Assembly: GCF_007746075.1 (NCBI RefSeq)
Contig: NZ_CP036339.1
Location: 2,614,885 to 2,678,884 of the forward strand
DNA length: 64,000 nucleotides
From: Lacipirellula limnantheis
GTDB taxonomy: Bacteria > Planctomycetota > Planctomycetia > Pirellulales > Lacipirellulaceae
Direction of reading: 5' to 3'
The stretch's first letter is position 1, and every line of letters begins with the position of its first letter. The position numbers and the translations under genes were made by a program. Positions 1-8,523 of the stretch are shown piece by piece. A model generated the notes under the pieces. The model saw only the letters and a program-made list of their open reading frames with translations. It was not told the origin of the DNA and did no database searches.

Positions 1-153
1 TGCCATGCGGAAGACGGAGTGCGCGCGCCGCTCTATCAGGTCCACTCCCACCCGATCCGCGTGCTGGTCGACTTCGGGTACATGCCCCCTGACGAACGAC
101 TTTCGCCTGAAGAGATTACGGAACTGAGGGCGTGGCTGGATGCAAAGGAATGA
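1..153 (+). CDS. 3' end of an unidentified gene (partial)
   Basis: An open frame runs in from the window edge and stops with TGA at 151-153, giving the last 50 residues of a protein. The tail is hydrophilic and contains a stretch resembling VRVLVDFGYMPPDERLS followed by an acidic helix ending in LDAKE. Codon use looks like real coding sequence for this GC-rich genome. I do not recognise the family, and the N-terminal part lies outside the window. Confidence 0.5.
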   Translation, partial: CHAEDGVRAPLYQVHSHPIRVLVDFGYMPPDERLSPEEITELRAWLDAKE

Positions 154-558
154 ACGCGATTGCCGGTCCATCTCGGCGGCTGCCCGCGAAAGTCGATCGG
201 TCGGCCTGCGGGTTGCCGAGTTCAGCGCCTAGGTTGTTGCGGTGATTGGCGGGGGGCCTCACGCATTGGGCAGTTGCCAATTGCCGATTGGCTTCTAGTA
301 TTCATTCTCCAAGTACGCGAAACCAAGCCGGCCAACTCGGTTGGTGTCCAGAGGTCGGCCGGCTTGGTGGAGCGTGTGCGGCCATCATTTGGTGCTCGAG
401 CTGTGCCCCTCGGGCTCCGGCCGGCGAAGTTCCTTGGCAGCATCGATGCTATCACTCCGACCTTGCGAACTTGTAATCCCATCCGTCTTGGTTGGAATTG
501 ATCCCAGCGCCGACAATCCGTCCTCGTTTTTAGCGACGCGCCTCGCGGGGATGACGGA
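154..558. other. Gene-free stretch
   Basis: About 400 bases with no supportable gene. Short open frames occur on both strands, but they have no family resemblance and no convincing ribosome-binding site. I see no hairpin with a T-run and no clear promoter. It probably holds the end of the upstream transcript and the promoter of the methyltransferase gene. Confidence 0.4.
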
Positions 559-1299
559 ATGGGTCTGCAACGAGAGCTGGAGTCACAAGGTCAGTGGCTA
601 TTTCGCTGGCGCAGCTTCCTGCCGCTAGCAATCGCGCCGCTCTTCGGCATCGCCCTCGTCAACACTAGTCGGCCATTCGGCAGCTATCGGTTCCATGAGT
701 ATTGGGAGTTTTTCTGTTTAGGCGTCTCATTCACGGGGCTGGCGATTCGCGTCATGACGGCCGGCGTCGTTCCCGCGGATACTTCAGGACGGAATACGAA
801 AAGCCAGCTCGCCGCCAGCCTGAACACATCGGGCGTCTACTCGGTCGTGAGACATCCGCTGTATGTCGGCAACTACCTGATCGGTCTCGGAGCGGCACTG
901 GTTCCGTTCGAGTGGTGGCTGGCGACCGTTTATACCTTGGCTTATTGGATTTACTACGAACGGATCATGTTTGCCGAAGAGCAATTTCTCCGGGCGCAGT
1001 TCGGGGCGACGTTCGAGGAGTGGGCTCGCCGCACGCCCGCCTTTCTCCCCAAGTTCAAGGCTTGGCGGCCGGCTGACTATAGCTTCTCGATCCGCACGGT
1101 GCTCCGGCGAGAATACACGGCGTTGCTGGTGGTCATTGCCCTGCATGCCGCGATTGAAACCGCCGAGCACTGGTTCATCGACGGCCGGATCGTCTACGAG
1201 ATTTTTTGGGGCTGTTTGTTAGGGTTTGGCGTGCTGTCTTACCTCATCGTGCGATCAATCAAAAAGAACACTCAATGGCTTGAGCAACCGGGGCGATGA
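559..1299 (+). CDS. Membrane methyltransferase, ICMT/LmtA-like
   Basis: A 246-residue membrane protein with hydrophobic segments near residues 20-35, 50-70, 105-135, 185-205 and 215-235. The central motif (NTSGVYSVVRHPLYVGNYL) is the S-adenosylmethionine-binding signature of isoprenylcysteine carboxyl methyltransferases and related phospholipid methyltransferases. The preceding GRNTKSQLAASLNT stretch resembles what I recall of LmtA, the lipid A phosphate methyltransferase of Leptospira. Bacteria of this type lack prenylated CAAX proteins, so a lipid or lipid A substrate is more likely than a protein. That substrate is an inference. The gene stands alone, about 60 bases from the convergent peptidase gene. 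Confidence 0.8.
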   Translation: MGLQRELESQGQWLFRWRSFLPLAIAPLFGIALVNTSRPFGSYRFHEYWEFFCLGVSFTGLAIRVMTAGVVPADTSGRNTKSQLAASLNTSGVYSVVRHPLYVGNYLIGLGAALVPFEWWLATVYTLAYWIYYERIMFAEEQFLRAQFGATFEEWARRTPAFLPKFKAWRPADYSFSIRTVLRREYTALLVVIALHAAIETAEHWFIDGRIVYEIFWGCLLGFGVLSYLIVRSIKKNTQWLEQPGR

Positions 1300-1362
1300 C
1301 CGGCTGCACGATTGCAACGAGGACATGGCCCTGCCAGCGGCCGAGCTGGGCGCGGCGCCTGA

Positions 1363-2463
1363 CTAGCGGGAGTTCTCCGCGGGCGCTGGCTCTTGCGCGG
1401 GCGGCGTAGGTTCAGGCTCAATCGCAACGTCAAACCGACCAGTGGAGTTCGCAAAGCCGCGGGGCATCGCCGCGGTATTGAATTCGGCGACGAGCTCGCC
1501 AGCGCCGTTGACGGCTATCAGGCCGGCGGTTTCTTTGGGCAGCCGCTCGTTGATTTGCACGGCGACGGCTTCAGCGAGCGCGGCCCCGCCGTATCGCATG
1601 CGCGCGATCACGTCGTAACACACTGCGTTGCGAATGAACAGTTCGCCGACGCCCGTGCCAGAGATCGCGCAGGTCTCGTTGTCCGCGTAGGTCCCGGCGC
1701 CGATGATGGGCGAATCGCCGACGCGGCCGAACCTCTTCATCGACAGACCCCCCGTCGACGTTCCGGCGGCCAGGTTGCCGTGCGTGTCGAGGGCGACGCA
1801 GCCCACGGTGCCATAGTGGTCGGGGCGGAGGTCGACGGAAACTTTTTTGCCGTCGCCGGTTGATTTCCGTTGTTGGCTGTCCGCGGCGTCGGCTTTGGCC
1901 TTTTCAAACTCGCGCCTGGTTTCGTCGGTCCAAAAGTATTCCGGCGCGACGAGCTCGACGCCGCTTTCTCGCGCGAATCTGTCAACGCCCTCGCCCGCAA
2001 TGAGGACGTGCTTGGTGTCGGTCATCACGCGCCGGGCGAGGGCGATCGGATTCTTCACCGTCATCGCGCCGGCGACGGCTCCCGCGGAGCGATCGGCTCC
2101 GTTCATGATCGAAGCGTCGAGCTGATGCTGCCCGGTCGCCGTGAAGGTCGCCCCCCGACCCGCATTGAAGGGCGGGGCGTCTTCGAGCACCCGTATCGCC
2201 TGCTCCACCGCGTCGAGACTGCTCCCCCCTTTTGCCAGAACGTCGCGGCCCGCACCGAGCGCCTGTTCTAAATCGGCCATCATCTCCGCCCGCTTTTCCG
2301 GAGTCAGATTCGCCCATTCGCCAGCGCCGCCATGAATGGCGATGGCGTAGCGGGGCGTCGCCGCGTCCGCGGCCACAGCGGCGCGTTGGTGCTGTCCGCT
2401 GGCGACGAGGACTGCCAACGCAACGGCCAGTCGCTTCGACGCAAAGAAAACGTTTTTCGTCAT
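1363..2463 (-). CDS. Secreted isoaspartyl peptidase/L-asparaginase (Ntn hydrolase)
   Basis: The chosen start (ATG at 2463) gives a 366-residue protein beginning with a signal peptide (MTKNVFFASKRLAVALAVLV). An upstream in-frame start exists but would bury that signal. The mature part opens with IAIHGGAGEW, typical of plant-type asparaginases. The autocatalytic cleavage site is visible as YGTVG, where the Thr becomes the N-terminal nucleophile after self-processing. The substrate-binding GTSTGG and GTGVGE motifs follow. The family hydrolyses beta-aspartyl dipeptides and asparagine. Export suggests a periplasmic role in scavenging or repair of isoaspartyl peptides. It is divergent from the next gene, with 91 bases between the two starts. 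Confidence 0.9.
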   Translation of the reverse strand: MTKNVFFASKRLAVALAVLVASGQHQRAAVAADAATPRYAIAIHGGAGEWANLTPEKRAEMMADLEQALGAGRDVLAKGGSSLDAVEQAIRVLEDAPPFNAGRGATFTATGQHQLDASIMNGADRSAGAVAGAMTVKNPIALARRVMTDTKHVLIAGEGVDRFARESGVELVAPEYFWTDETRREFEKAKADAADSQQRKSTGDGKKVSVDLRPDHYGTVGCVALDTHGNLAAGTSTGGLSMKRFGRVGDSPIIGAGTYADNETCAISGTGVGELFIRNAVCYDVIARMRYGGAALAEAVAVQINERLPKETAGLIAVNGAGELVAEFNTAAMPRGFANSTGRFDVAIEPEPTPPAQEPAPAENSR

Positions 2464-2554
2464 GGATTCGTCGCGAAAAGTGGTGATGCCTGCCAACCGC
2501 TGCAGCATAGTGGAGCGAGTTGCTCCCCGCCAGCAAATCCCGCTGCCATCTACC

Positions 2555-4084
2555 ATGCGAAACACGTCGCTCATCGCCTCACTGGTCGTTTGTTCGGTTC
2601 TCCTGGCTGCCGTTGGCGCCGATGTGGGTCACGCGAGTGAGCGCTCGAACCCGATTGTCGCCGAAAACCAGCGCGAAGGGTCGCTCGACTGGCAGTTGAC
2701 GCGCGTCCGCGTCGACGGCGATGGTTTTCGCTCGCCCTGGATCGAGGGCTATTGTTCGAAGCAAAGCGTCAAGGCGGGCGAGTCGATTGAGATCATGGTC
2801 TCGACCAATCCGCCGCAGAAGTTCGAGATCGAAATCTTTCGCATGGGATACTACGGCGGTCGCGGCGCCCGGCTGATGACAAAGCTCGGCCCGTTCGATG
2901 GCGTCACGCAGCCCGATCCGGAGAAAGGCGGAAAAAATCTTCACGAATGCAGGTGGCCCGCCGCGACGACGCTTACGATCCCCAGTGACTGGCTGAGCGG
3001 CGTTTACCTCGGCCGACTCACGACGCTTCCCGAGGAGAAGAACGCTCCGTACTGGCAGAGTTACGTCATCTTCATTGTCACCGACGACCGCCCCGCTGAC
3101 ATCTTGTTCCAATGTGCCGACAATACCTGGCAAGCCTACAACCGCTGGCCGAACAACTACTCCGTCTACACGCATCCCGACGGCGGGCAGGGCCCCTGGG
3201 CCGACGTGAGCTTTGATCGACCTTACGGCCGCGAAGCGCAGCACGATGCCATCGTCAATGACCCGCTGACCGTCGGCTCGGGCGAGTTTTTACCGTTCGA
3301 GTTCCCGCTGGCCTACTGGCTCGAGGAGCAAGGCTACGACGTGGCGTACTGCTCAAACAGCGACATGCTCAGCCCCGACCGCGGGTTGAAATGCAACGCC
3401 TTCATCAGCGTTGGCCACGACGAGTATTGGGACATCCGCCAGTTTCGCAGCGTCGAGGCGCTGCGCGACGCTGGCGTCGATCTTCTCTTCCTTTCCGGTA
3501 ACGCTGTCTGCTGGGTCACGCCGTATCGCGCGAGCGCCGACGGTCGACCGAACCGAATCATGTTTCGCGGCGGACCCTACGGCGCTGATAACGATTACGC
3601 TCAGCAACGGGAGCGCGAGCACGGTCCGTTCCCCGAGCGCGGCCCGGATGAGGGATTGCTCATCGGCGCCCGCAACATCGAGCCGGTCAACGGCGGGGGG
3701 GACTGGATCGTGACCATGCCTGAACATTGGATGTTCAATGGCACGGGGATGAAGCCGGGAGACCGCATCCCGGGGCTGATCGGGTGGGAGTACCACGGCG
3801 ACGCGGCGAAGCTTCCGGGTTTAGAGATCGTCGGCGCCGGAACGGCCTGGGTCAGCGGCGACGTGCCACAGCAATGGACCGCCACCATTTACCCGGGGCC
3901 GAGGGAGAATTTCGTCTTCAACGCCGCATCGATCTTCTGGTCGCAGGGCCTTAGCTCGCCGCCGGGGCACACGTTGCCGTGGTCGCACTGGTCGCGGCCG
4001 CATGGGCCAGATCTCCGGGTCCAGCGGATCACGAAGAATTTGCTCGATCGAGCCCTTAAGACGGCAACGTCGGCAGAACAGTAA
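2555..4084 (+). CDS. Secreted N,N-dimethylformamidase large-subunit-like protein
   Basis: From ATG 2555 the product is 509 residues with a signal peptide (MRNTSLIASLVVCSVLLAAVG). The open frame extends upstream, but that part overlaps the divergent gene's start and would precede the signal. The body matches, by eye, the DmfA2-like domain seen in N,N-dimethylformamidase beta subunits. Features include FRMGYYGGRGARLM, a WQAYNRWPNNYSVY stretch, SVGHDEYWD and FLSGNAVCW. Proteins with this domain are common in planctomycetes and actinobacteria. Most have no tested function, and a true amidase role here is unproven. It has no partner small subunit nearby. Confidence 0.8.
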   Translation: MRNTSLIASLVVCSVLLAAVGADVGHASERSNPIVAENQREGSLDWQLTRVRVDGDGFRSPWIEGYCSKQSVKAGESIEIMVSTNPPQKFEIEIFRMGYYGGRGARLMTKLGPFDGVTQPDPEKGGKNLHECRWPAATTLTIPSDWLSGVYLGRLTTLPEEKNAPYWQSYVIFIVTDDRPADILFQCADNTWQAYNRWPNNYSVYTHPDGGQGPWADVSFDRPYGREAQHDAIVNDPLTVGSGEFLPFEFPLAYWLEEQGYDVAYCSNSDMLSPDRGLKCNAFISVGHDEYWDIRQFRSVEALRDAGVDLLFLSGNAVCWVTPYRASADGRPNRIMFRGGPYGADNDYAQQREREHGPFPERGPDEGLLIGARNIEPVNGGGDWIVTMPEHWMFNGTGMKPGDRIPGLIGWEYHGDAAKLPGLEIVGAGTAWVSGDVPQQWTATIYPGPRENFVFNAASIFWSQGLSSPPGHTLPWSHWSRPHGPDLRVQRITKNLLDRALKTATSAEQ

Positions 4085-4439
4085 CTGCCATATTGGCGGA
4101 ATCGCTGCGCGGCCGTGAATTCCACCCGTCGTCCGCTCCCGGCCAGTTGCGGCCGCCAAATCCCGAGGATTGCCGGCTGCAACCCGACGACCCCGCGCGT
4201 TGGCACGTTGCTTGCCTTAAAGCTTCTCTACACCACGGTCTGGCTGCCATTTCCGGCACGCCGCCCGCTCCCAGGCCCCAATTCGCGGCGGCGGCGACTA
4301 TCGCAAAGCCCTTAAGCCGTTTAGATTTAGCGATTCGCTGCAGTCCGCTCCAGGCAAGCCTACACACCCGAATCACCGTCCGGCTCGCCCCGCAGGGGCG
4401 CCGGGCCTATCGCATCAGCCTTTTGAGGAGGATTTTCAC
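4085..4439. other. Leader region of the chaperone block
   Basis: This 355-base gap has no gene. It holds a sigma-54-like promoter at 4201-4216 and a strong AGGAGG ribosome-binding site just before the groEL GTG. I looked for a CIRCE element (TTAGCACTC and its inverted partner) and found none, so HrcA control is not indicated. Confidence 0.5.
4201..4216 (+). promoter_or_regulatory. Sigma-54-type promoter candidate upstream of groEL
   Basis: The bases TGGCACGTTGCTTGCC match the -24/-12 consensus TGGCAC-N5-TTGCW at all positions except the last. A further T precedes the TGG, and the GG-to-GC spacing is correct. The expected transcript start would leave a leader of roughly 210 bases before the groEL start codon. 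No enhancer-binding protein gene is nearby. Confidence 0.45.
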
Positions 4440-6134
4440 GTGCCCAAGCAGATGGTCTTTGAAGACGACGCCCGCAAGTCGTTGGCGGCCGGGGTCGAGA
4501 AGTTGGCCCGCGCCGTACGCAGCACGCTTGGCCCGCGCGGCCGCAATGCCGTGCTCGACAAGGGATGGGGCTCGCCGAAGGTGACCAAGGACGGCGTCAC
4601 CGTCGCCGAGGACATCGAACTTGAAGACGCCTACGAAAACTTGGGCGCCCAGCTCGTGAAGGAAGCGGCCAGCAAGACGAACGACGTCGCCGGCGACGGC
4701 ACGACGACCGCGACCGTCCTGGCCGAGGGCATCTTCCGCGAGGGGGTGAAGATGCTGGCCGCTGGCGCCGATGCGATGGCGCTCAGCCGCGGCATCCAGA
4801 AGGCCGTCACCGCCGTCACCGACGCCATTGAAAAGATGGCCGAGCCGATCGAAGTGAAGGACAAGAAGAGCCTGCAGCAGATCGCGACGATTGCCGGCAA
4901 CAACGACCCGACGATCGGCGCCGTCCTCGCGGATGCGTTTGCGAAGGTCGGCAAAGACGGCGTGATCACCGTCGAAGAAGGTCGCGGCAATGAGACGACC
5001 GTCGAGGTCGTCGAAGGGATGCAGTTCGATCGCGGCTACCTGTCGCCCCATTTCGTCACGAACGAAGACGACCAAACCGCCGACCTCGACAACTGCCTCG
5101 TCTTGGTCTTTGAAGAAAAGATCTCCAATGCCAAGAGCCTCGTGCCGGTGCTCGAAGCCGTCTCGAAGGCGGGTCGCCCGCTGCTGATCATCGCCGAGGA
5201 CGTCGAAGGCGAAGCCTTGGCGACTTTGGTCGTCAACAAGCTCCGCGGCATCGTCCAGGCATGTGCCGTGAAGGCCCCCGGCTACGGCGATCGCCGCAAG
5301 GCGATGCTCGGCGATATTGCGACCCTCACTGGCGCTACGGCGATCTTCAAGGATCTCGGCATTAAGCTCGACGGCGTTCAGCTCTCCGATCTCGGCAAGT
5401 GTCGCAAGGTGATCGTCTCCAGCGACAACACGACGATGGTCGGCGGCGGCGGCAAGAAGGAAGCGATCACCGGCCGTGCCGAGCAGATTCGCCGCGAGAT
5501 CGAAACGACCGACAGCGACTACGACCGCGAGAAGCTCCAGGAGCGCCTGGCGAAGCTCGCCGGCGGCGTGGCCGAAATCAAAGTTGGCGCTGCGACCGAA
5601 ACCGAAATGAAGGAACGCAAGGACCTGCTCGTCGACGCCAAGAGCGCTACGCAAGCCGCGCTGGCCGAGGGCGTGGTCCCTGGCGGCGGCGTCGCGTTGC
5701 TCCGGGCCGAAAAGGCGATCGACAAGCTCGGCCTTCAAGGGGACCAAAAGCTTGGCGCTGAGATCATTCGCAAGGTGCTCGATTATCCGTTGCGGGCCAT
5801 CGCCGAAAACGCCGGCATCGACGGCGCCGTCGTCGTGAACCGCGTTCGCCAGCTGAAGGGCAAGAACGACGGCTACAACGCCGACAAAGACGAGTACGGC
5901 GACATGATCGCCGCCGGCGTCATTGACCCCGCGAAGGTCGTTCGCACGGCTCTGCAAAACGCCGCGAGCGTTGCGGCTCTGCTGCTCACCACCGACGCGC
6001 TGATCACCGACCTTCCGAAGAAGGAAGAAGAAGGTGGCGGCGGCCATGATCACCACGACCACGGCATGGGTGGGATGGGCGGCATGGGCGGAATGGGAAT
6101 GGGCGGCATGGGTGGTATGGGCGGCATGATGTAA
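4440..6134 (+). CDS. groEL: 60 kDa chaperonin GroEL with GGM tail
   Basis: A 564-residue chaperonin starting at GTG 4440, chosen because AGGAGG sits about 7 bases upstream and the family begins MPKQ/MAAK. It carries [11 protein letters not shown] with the ATPase Asp region near residue 86 and the GroEL signature ([14 protein letters not shown]) near residue 412. The C-terminus has a His-rich linker and then about eight GGM repeats, the tail that lines the folding chamber. The protein forms double heptameric rings that fold client proteins with GroES. Gene order is unusual: groEL precedes groES, and a second groEL follows. A 600-residue open frame on the opposite strand is a codon-bias shadow. 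Confidence 0.97.
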   Translation: MPKQMVFEDDARKSLAAGVEKLARAVRSTLGPRGRNAVLDKGWGSPKVTKDGVTVAEDIELEDAYENLGAQLVKEAASKTNDVAGDGTTTATVLAEGIFREGVKMLAAGADAMALSRGIQKAVTAVTDAIEKMAEPIEVKDKKSLQQIATIAGNNDPTIGAVLADAFAKVGKDGVITVEEGRGNETTVEVVEGMQFDRGYLSPHFVTNEDDQTADLDNCLVLVFEEKISNAKSLVPVLEAVSKAGRPLLIIAEDVEGEALATLVVNKLRGIVQACAVKAPGYGDRRKAMLGDIATLTGATAIFKDLGIKLDGVQLSDLGKCRKVIVSSDNTTMVGGGGKKEAITGRAEQIRREIETTDSDYDREKLQERLAKLAGGVAEIKVGAATETEMKERKDLLVDAKSATQAALAEGVVPGGGVALLRAEKAIDKLGLQGDQKLGAEIIRKVLDYPLRAIAENAGIDGAVVVNRVRQLKGKNDGYNADKDEYGDMIAAGVIDPAKVVRTALQNAASVAALLLTTDALITDLPKKEEEGGGGHDHHDHGMGGMGGMGGMGMGGMGGMGGMM

Positions 6135-6254
6135 GCCGAAAGGCTGTCGGCTCTCGGCTATCAGCCAGCCAGCTGGACGTTCGGCCGATTGCCCAACCGC
6201 CCAACTCAAATTCGATCAACACCTCAAATAAACATAAGCAAGGACTCCAAACTC

Positions 6255-6554
6255 ATGGCCAAAATCAAACTTCGTCCACTCGATGATCGCGTTGTCGTTC
6301 AGCCCCTTGAGGCAGAAGAAGTTACCGCCGGCGGCATCGTGCTGCCCGATGCCGCCAAGGAGAAGCCGCAGCGCGGCAAAGTCGTCGCCGTTGGCGGCGG
6401 GAAGCTGCTGGATAGCGGCAAGCGCGGCGAACTCTCCGTCACCGTGGGCGACGAAGTCATCTTCGGCAAGTACGGCGGTTCGGAAGTCGAAGTCAACGGC
6501 GAAGAATACAAGATCCTTCGCGAGAGCGACATCCTGGCGAAAGTCGTCGGCTAA
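6255..6554 (+). CDS. groES: 10 kDa co-chaperonin GroES
   Basis: A 99-residue protein starting at ATG 6255 ([16 protein letters not shown]), with AAGGA about 11 bases upstream. An in-frame upstream start at 6189 adds residues foreign to the family. Positions 20-33 carry the mobile-loop region ([16 protein letters not shown]), including the IVL tripeptide that docks on GroEL. The C-terminal half shows the usual [12 protein letters not shown] stretch. It lies 120 bases after groEL and about 100 before the second groEL, so it could serve both chaperonins. Confidence 0.97.
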   Translation: MAKIKLRPLDDRVVVQPLEAEEVTAGGIVLPDAAKEKPQRGKVVAVGGGKLLDSGKRGELSVTVGDEVIFGKYGGSEVEVNGEEYKILRESDILAKVVG

Positions 6555-6574
6555 TACGCCGCCTCCGTGCTACG

Positions 6575-6600
6575 GACTGGTCGCTTAAGCGACCAGTCCA
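6575..6600. terminator. Perfect 26-base palindrome between groES and second groEL
   Basis: GGACTGGTCGCTT is followed directly by its own reverse complement, with no loop spacer. A close relative (ACTGGTCGCT, two bases, AGCGACCAGT) lies at 40223-40244. It may attenuate or process the mRNA between groES and the second groEL. There is no T-run, so intrinsic termination is doubtful. It may instead belong to a dispersed palindrome family. Confidence 0.5.
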
Positions 6601-6656
6601 GCCTCGGAGCAGACGTTCCACTCAAAACAATTCACTCCTGAATCAGGAACCTTACA

Positions 6657-8276
6657 GTGCCCAAGCAACTCATGTTCGACGACGCAGCCCGAGCGAAATT
6701 GCTCCGTGGCGTCGACAAGCTGGCCGATGCGGTGGCCGTCACTATGGGCCCCACCGGCCGTAACGTCATCATCAACAAGTCCTTCGGCGGTCCGACCGTC
6801 ACAAAGGACGGCGTCACCGTCAGCAAGGAAATCGAACTCGAAGATCCTTTCGAGAACATGGGCGCCAAGCTCGTGCACGAGGTCGCCGACAAAACGTCGA
6901 CCCTCGCCGGCGACGGCACCACGACGGCGACGGTTCTGGCCCGCGCTATCCTCCGCGAGGGCGCCCGCAACATCGTTGCCGGCAGTAACCCGATGGCCGT
7001 CCAGCGCGGCATCCGCAAGGGCGTCGAAGCCGCCGTCGCGAAGCTTGACGAAATGAGCAAGAAGGTCTCCAGCAAGGAGCAGATTGCTCAAGTCGGCGCC
7101 ATCAGCGCGAACAACGATCGCGTCATCGGCGACCTGCTGGCCGACGCCATGGAAAAGGTCGGCAAGGACGGCGTCATCACCGTCGAAGAAGGGAAGTCGA
7201 CCGACACGACGCTCGAGTTCGTCGAGGGCATGCAGTTCGACAAGGGCTATCTCTCGCCCTACTTCATCAATCAAACCGCCGACATGGCGTGCGTCCTCAA
7301 CGACGCCTACATCCTGATTCACGAGAAGAAAATCAGCAACCTCCGCGAGCTCGTGCCGATCCTGGAGCAGGCGAGCCAAAAGGCGAAGCCGATCCTGATC
7401 ATCGCCGAAGACGTTGAAGGCGAAGCGCTCGCCGCCCTGGTAGTGAATAAGCTCCGCGGCGTCCTCAACATCTGCGCCGTCAAGGCCCCTGGCTTCGGCG
7501 ATCGCCGCAAGGCGATGCTGGGCGACATTGCCGCCCTCACCGGCGGTACGCTCATCAGCGAAGATCTGGGCATCAAGCTCGAAAGCGTCACCCTCGAGCA
7601 ACTCGGCCGTGCCAAGAAGATTACCGTCACCAAGGACAACAGCACGATTGTCCAAGGCGCCGGCGCCAACGCCGACGTGAAGAAGCGGATCGATCAGCTT
7701 CGCAAGGGGATCGAGAACACCACCAGCGATTACGATCGCGAGAAGCTCCAGGAGCGGCTCGCCAAGCTCACTGGCGGCGTGGCGATCATCTCGGTCGGCG
7801 CCAACAGCGAGGCCGAGATGAAGCAGAAGAAGGCCCGCGTCGAAGACGCCCTCCACGCCACCCGCGCAGCCGTCGAGGAAGGGATCTTGCCCGGCGGCGG
7901 CGTCGCCCTCATCCGCTGCAAGGAAGCCGTCGAGGCGGCCCGCAGCGGCGCCAAGGGCGACGAGAAGATCGGCGTCAACATCATCGCCGGCGTGCTGAGC
8001 GCTCCGCTGAAGCAGATTGCCGACAACTGCGGTCTAGACGGCAGCGTCGTCGCTGACGAAGTGAGCCGCAAGTCGGCTGCCATGGGCTACGACGCCAACA
8101 AGGGCGAGTACGTTGACATGTTCAAGGCTGGCGTCATCGACCCCACCAAGGTCGTGAAATCGGCGCTGTCGAACGCCGCGAGCATCGCTGGCTTGATTCT
8201 GACGACCGAGGCCCTCGTGACCAACCTCGACGGCAAGGATCAGGATAAGCGAGCCGTTGCCGGCAGCATCCGCTAA
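6657..8276 (+). CDS. groEL: Second 60 kDa chaperonin GroEL, tail-less
   Basis: A 539-residue GroEL paralogue starting at GTG 6657, with AGGAA about 9 bases upstream. It has the ATPase [11 protein letters not shown] motif near residue 86 and the family signature [13 protein letters not shown] near residue 405. It lacks a GGM tail and ends in a charged stretch ([15 protein letters not shown]). Loss of the tail suggests a different chamber or client set from the first copy. Multiple GroELs with split roles are known in rhizobia, chlamydiae and mycobacteria; specialisation here is inferred. It is followed by a hairpin and then dnaJ. Confidence 0.96.
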   Translation: MPKQLMFDDAARAKLLRGVDKLADAVAVTMGPTGRNVIINKSFGGPTVTKDGVTVSKEIELEDPFENMGAKLVHEVADKTSTLAGDGTTTATVLARAILREGARNIVAGSNPMAVQRGIRKGVEAAVAKLDEMSKKVSSKEQIAQVGAISANNDRVIGDLLADAMEKVGKDGVITVEEGKSTDTTLEFVEGMQFDKGYLSPYFINQTADMACVLNDAYILIHEKKISNLRELVPILEQASQKAKPILIIAEDVEGEALAALVVNKLRGVLNICAVKAPGFGDRRKAMLGDIAALTGGTLISEDLGIKLESVTLEQLGRAKKITVTKDNSTIVQGAGANADVKKRIDQLRKGIENTTSDYDREKLQERLAKLTGGVAIISVGANSEAEMKQKKARVEDALHATRAAVEEGILPGGGVALIRCKEAVEAARSGAKGDEKIGVNIIAGVLSAPLKQIADNCGLDGSVVADEVSRKSAAMGYDANKGEYVDMFKAGVIDPTKVVKSALSNAASIAGLILTTEALVTNLDGKDQDKRAVAGSIR

Positions 8277-8303
8277 ATCGGACGCCGAATAATTGAAAAG
8301 TTC

Positions 8304-8349
8304 GCAAGCCGGGCCACTCGATTGGCGATCAAACGAGTGGCCCGGTTGC
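8304..8349 (+). terminator. Hairpin after second groEL
   Basis: Arms of about 16 bases (GCCGGGCCACTCG and its complement, with one bulge) surround a 13-base loop, starting 27 bases after the stop codon. The stem is strong and GC-rich, but only a weak T-poor sequence follows, so it may act with Rho or as a 3' stabiliser. Confidence 0.6.
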
Positions 8350-8398
8350 GTGTGGCAGGATGAGAAGAGGGTTCAGGGCTCGGAGTTCAGGTTGGGAA

Positions 8399-8486
8399 TG
8401 TCAGTTGTCGACGGTCCGTAGTCAGTTGGGAAAAAGGCGTGCACTCCATGTCTTTAGCGACTGACGACTGACAACGGACCACTGAC
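8399..8486. repeat. Heptad repeat hairpin, copy 1
   Basis: The right arm is built of 7-base units (CGACTGA, CGACTGA, CAACGGA, CCACTGA). The left arm reads, on the other strand, CAACTGA, CTACGGA, CCGTCGA, CAACTGA. The arms can pair across a loop of about 30 bases. A second copy with the same units lies at 10276-10360. Confidence 0.75.
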
Positions 8487-8523
8487 AAATCAACGAACTT
8501 CGCCGCCCCTACGGATAGCCTCA

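Noticed and set aside
4085..4439. CIRCE operator before groEL
   Set aside because: No TTAGCACTC or inverted GAGTGCTAA found in the leader.
4407..6209. 600-residue open frame antisense to the first groEL
   Set aside because: It mirrors the groEL codons, is His/Asp/Val/Leu-biased as expected of a GC-rich shadow, and matches no family.
6585..7856. 423-residue open frame antisense to the second groEL
   Set aside because: Same codon-bias shadow effect; groEL on the plus strand is certain.
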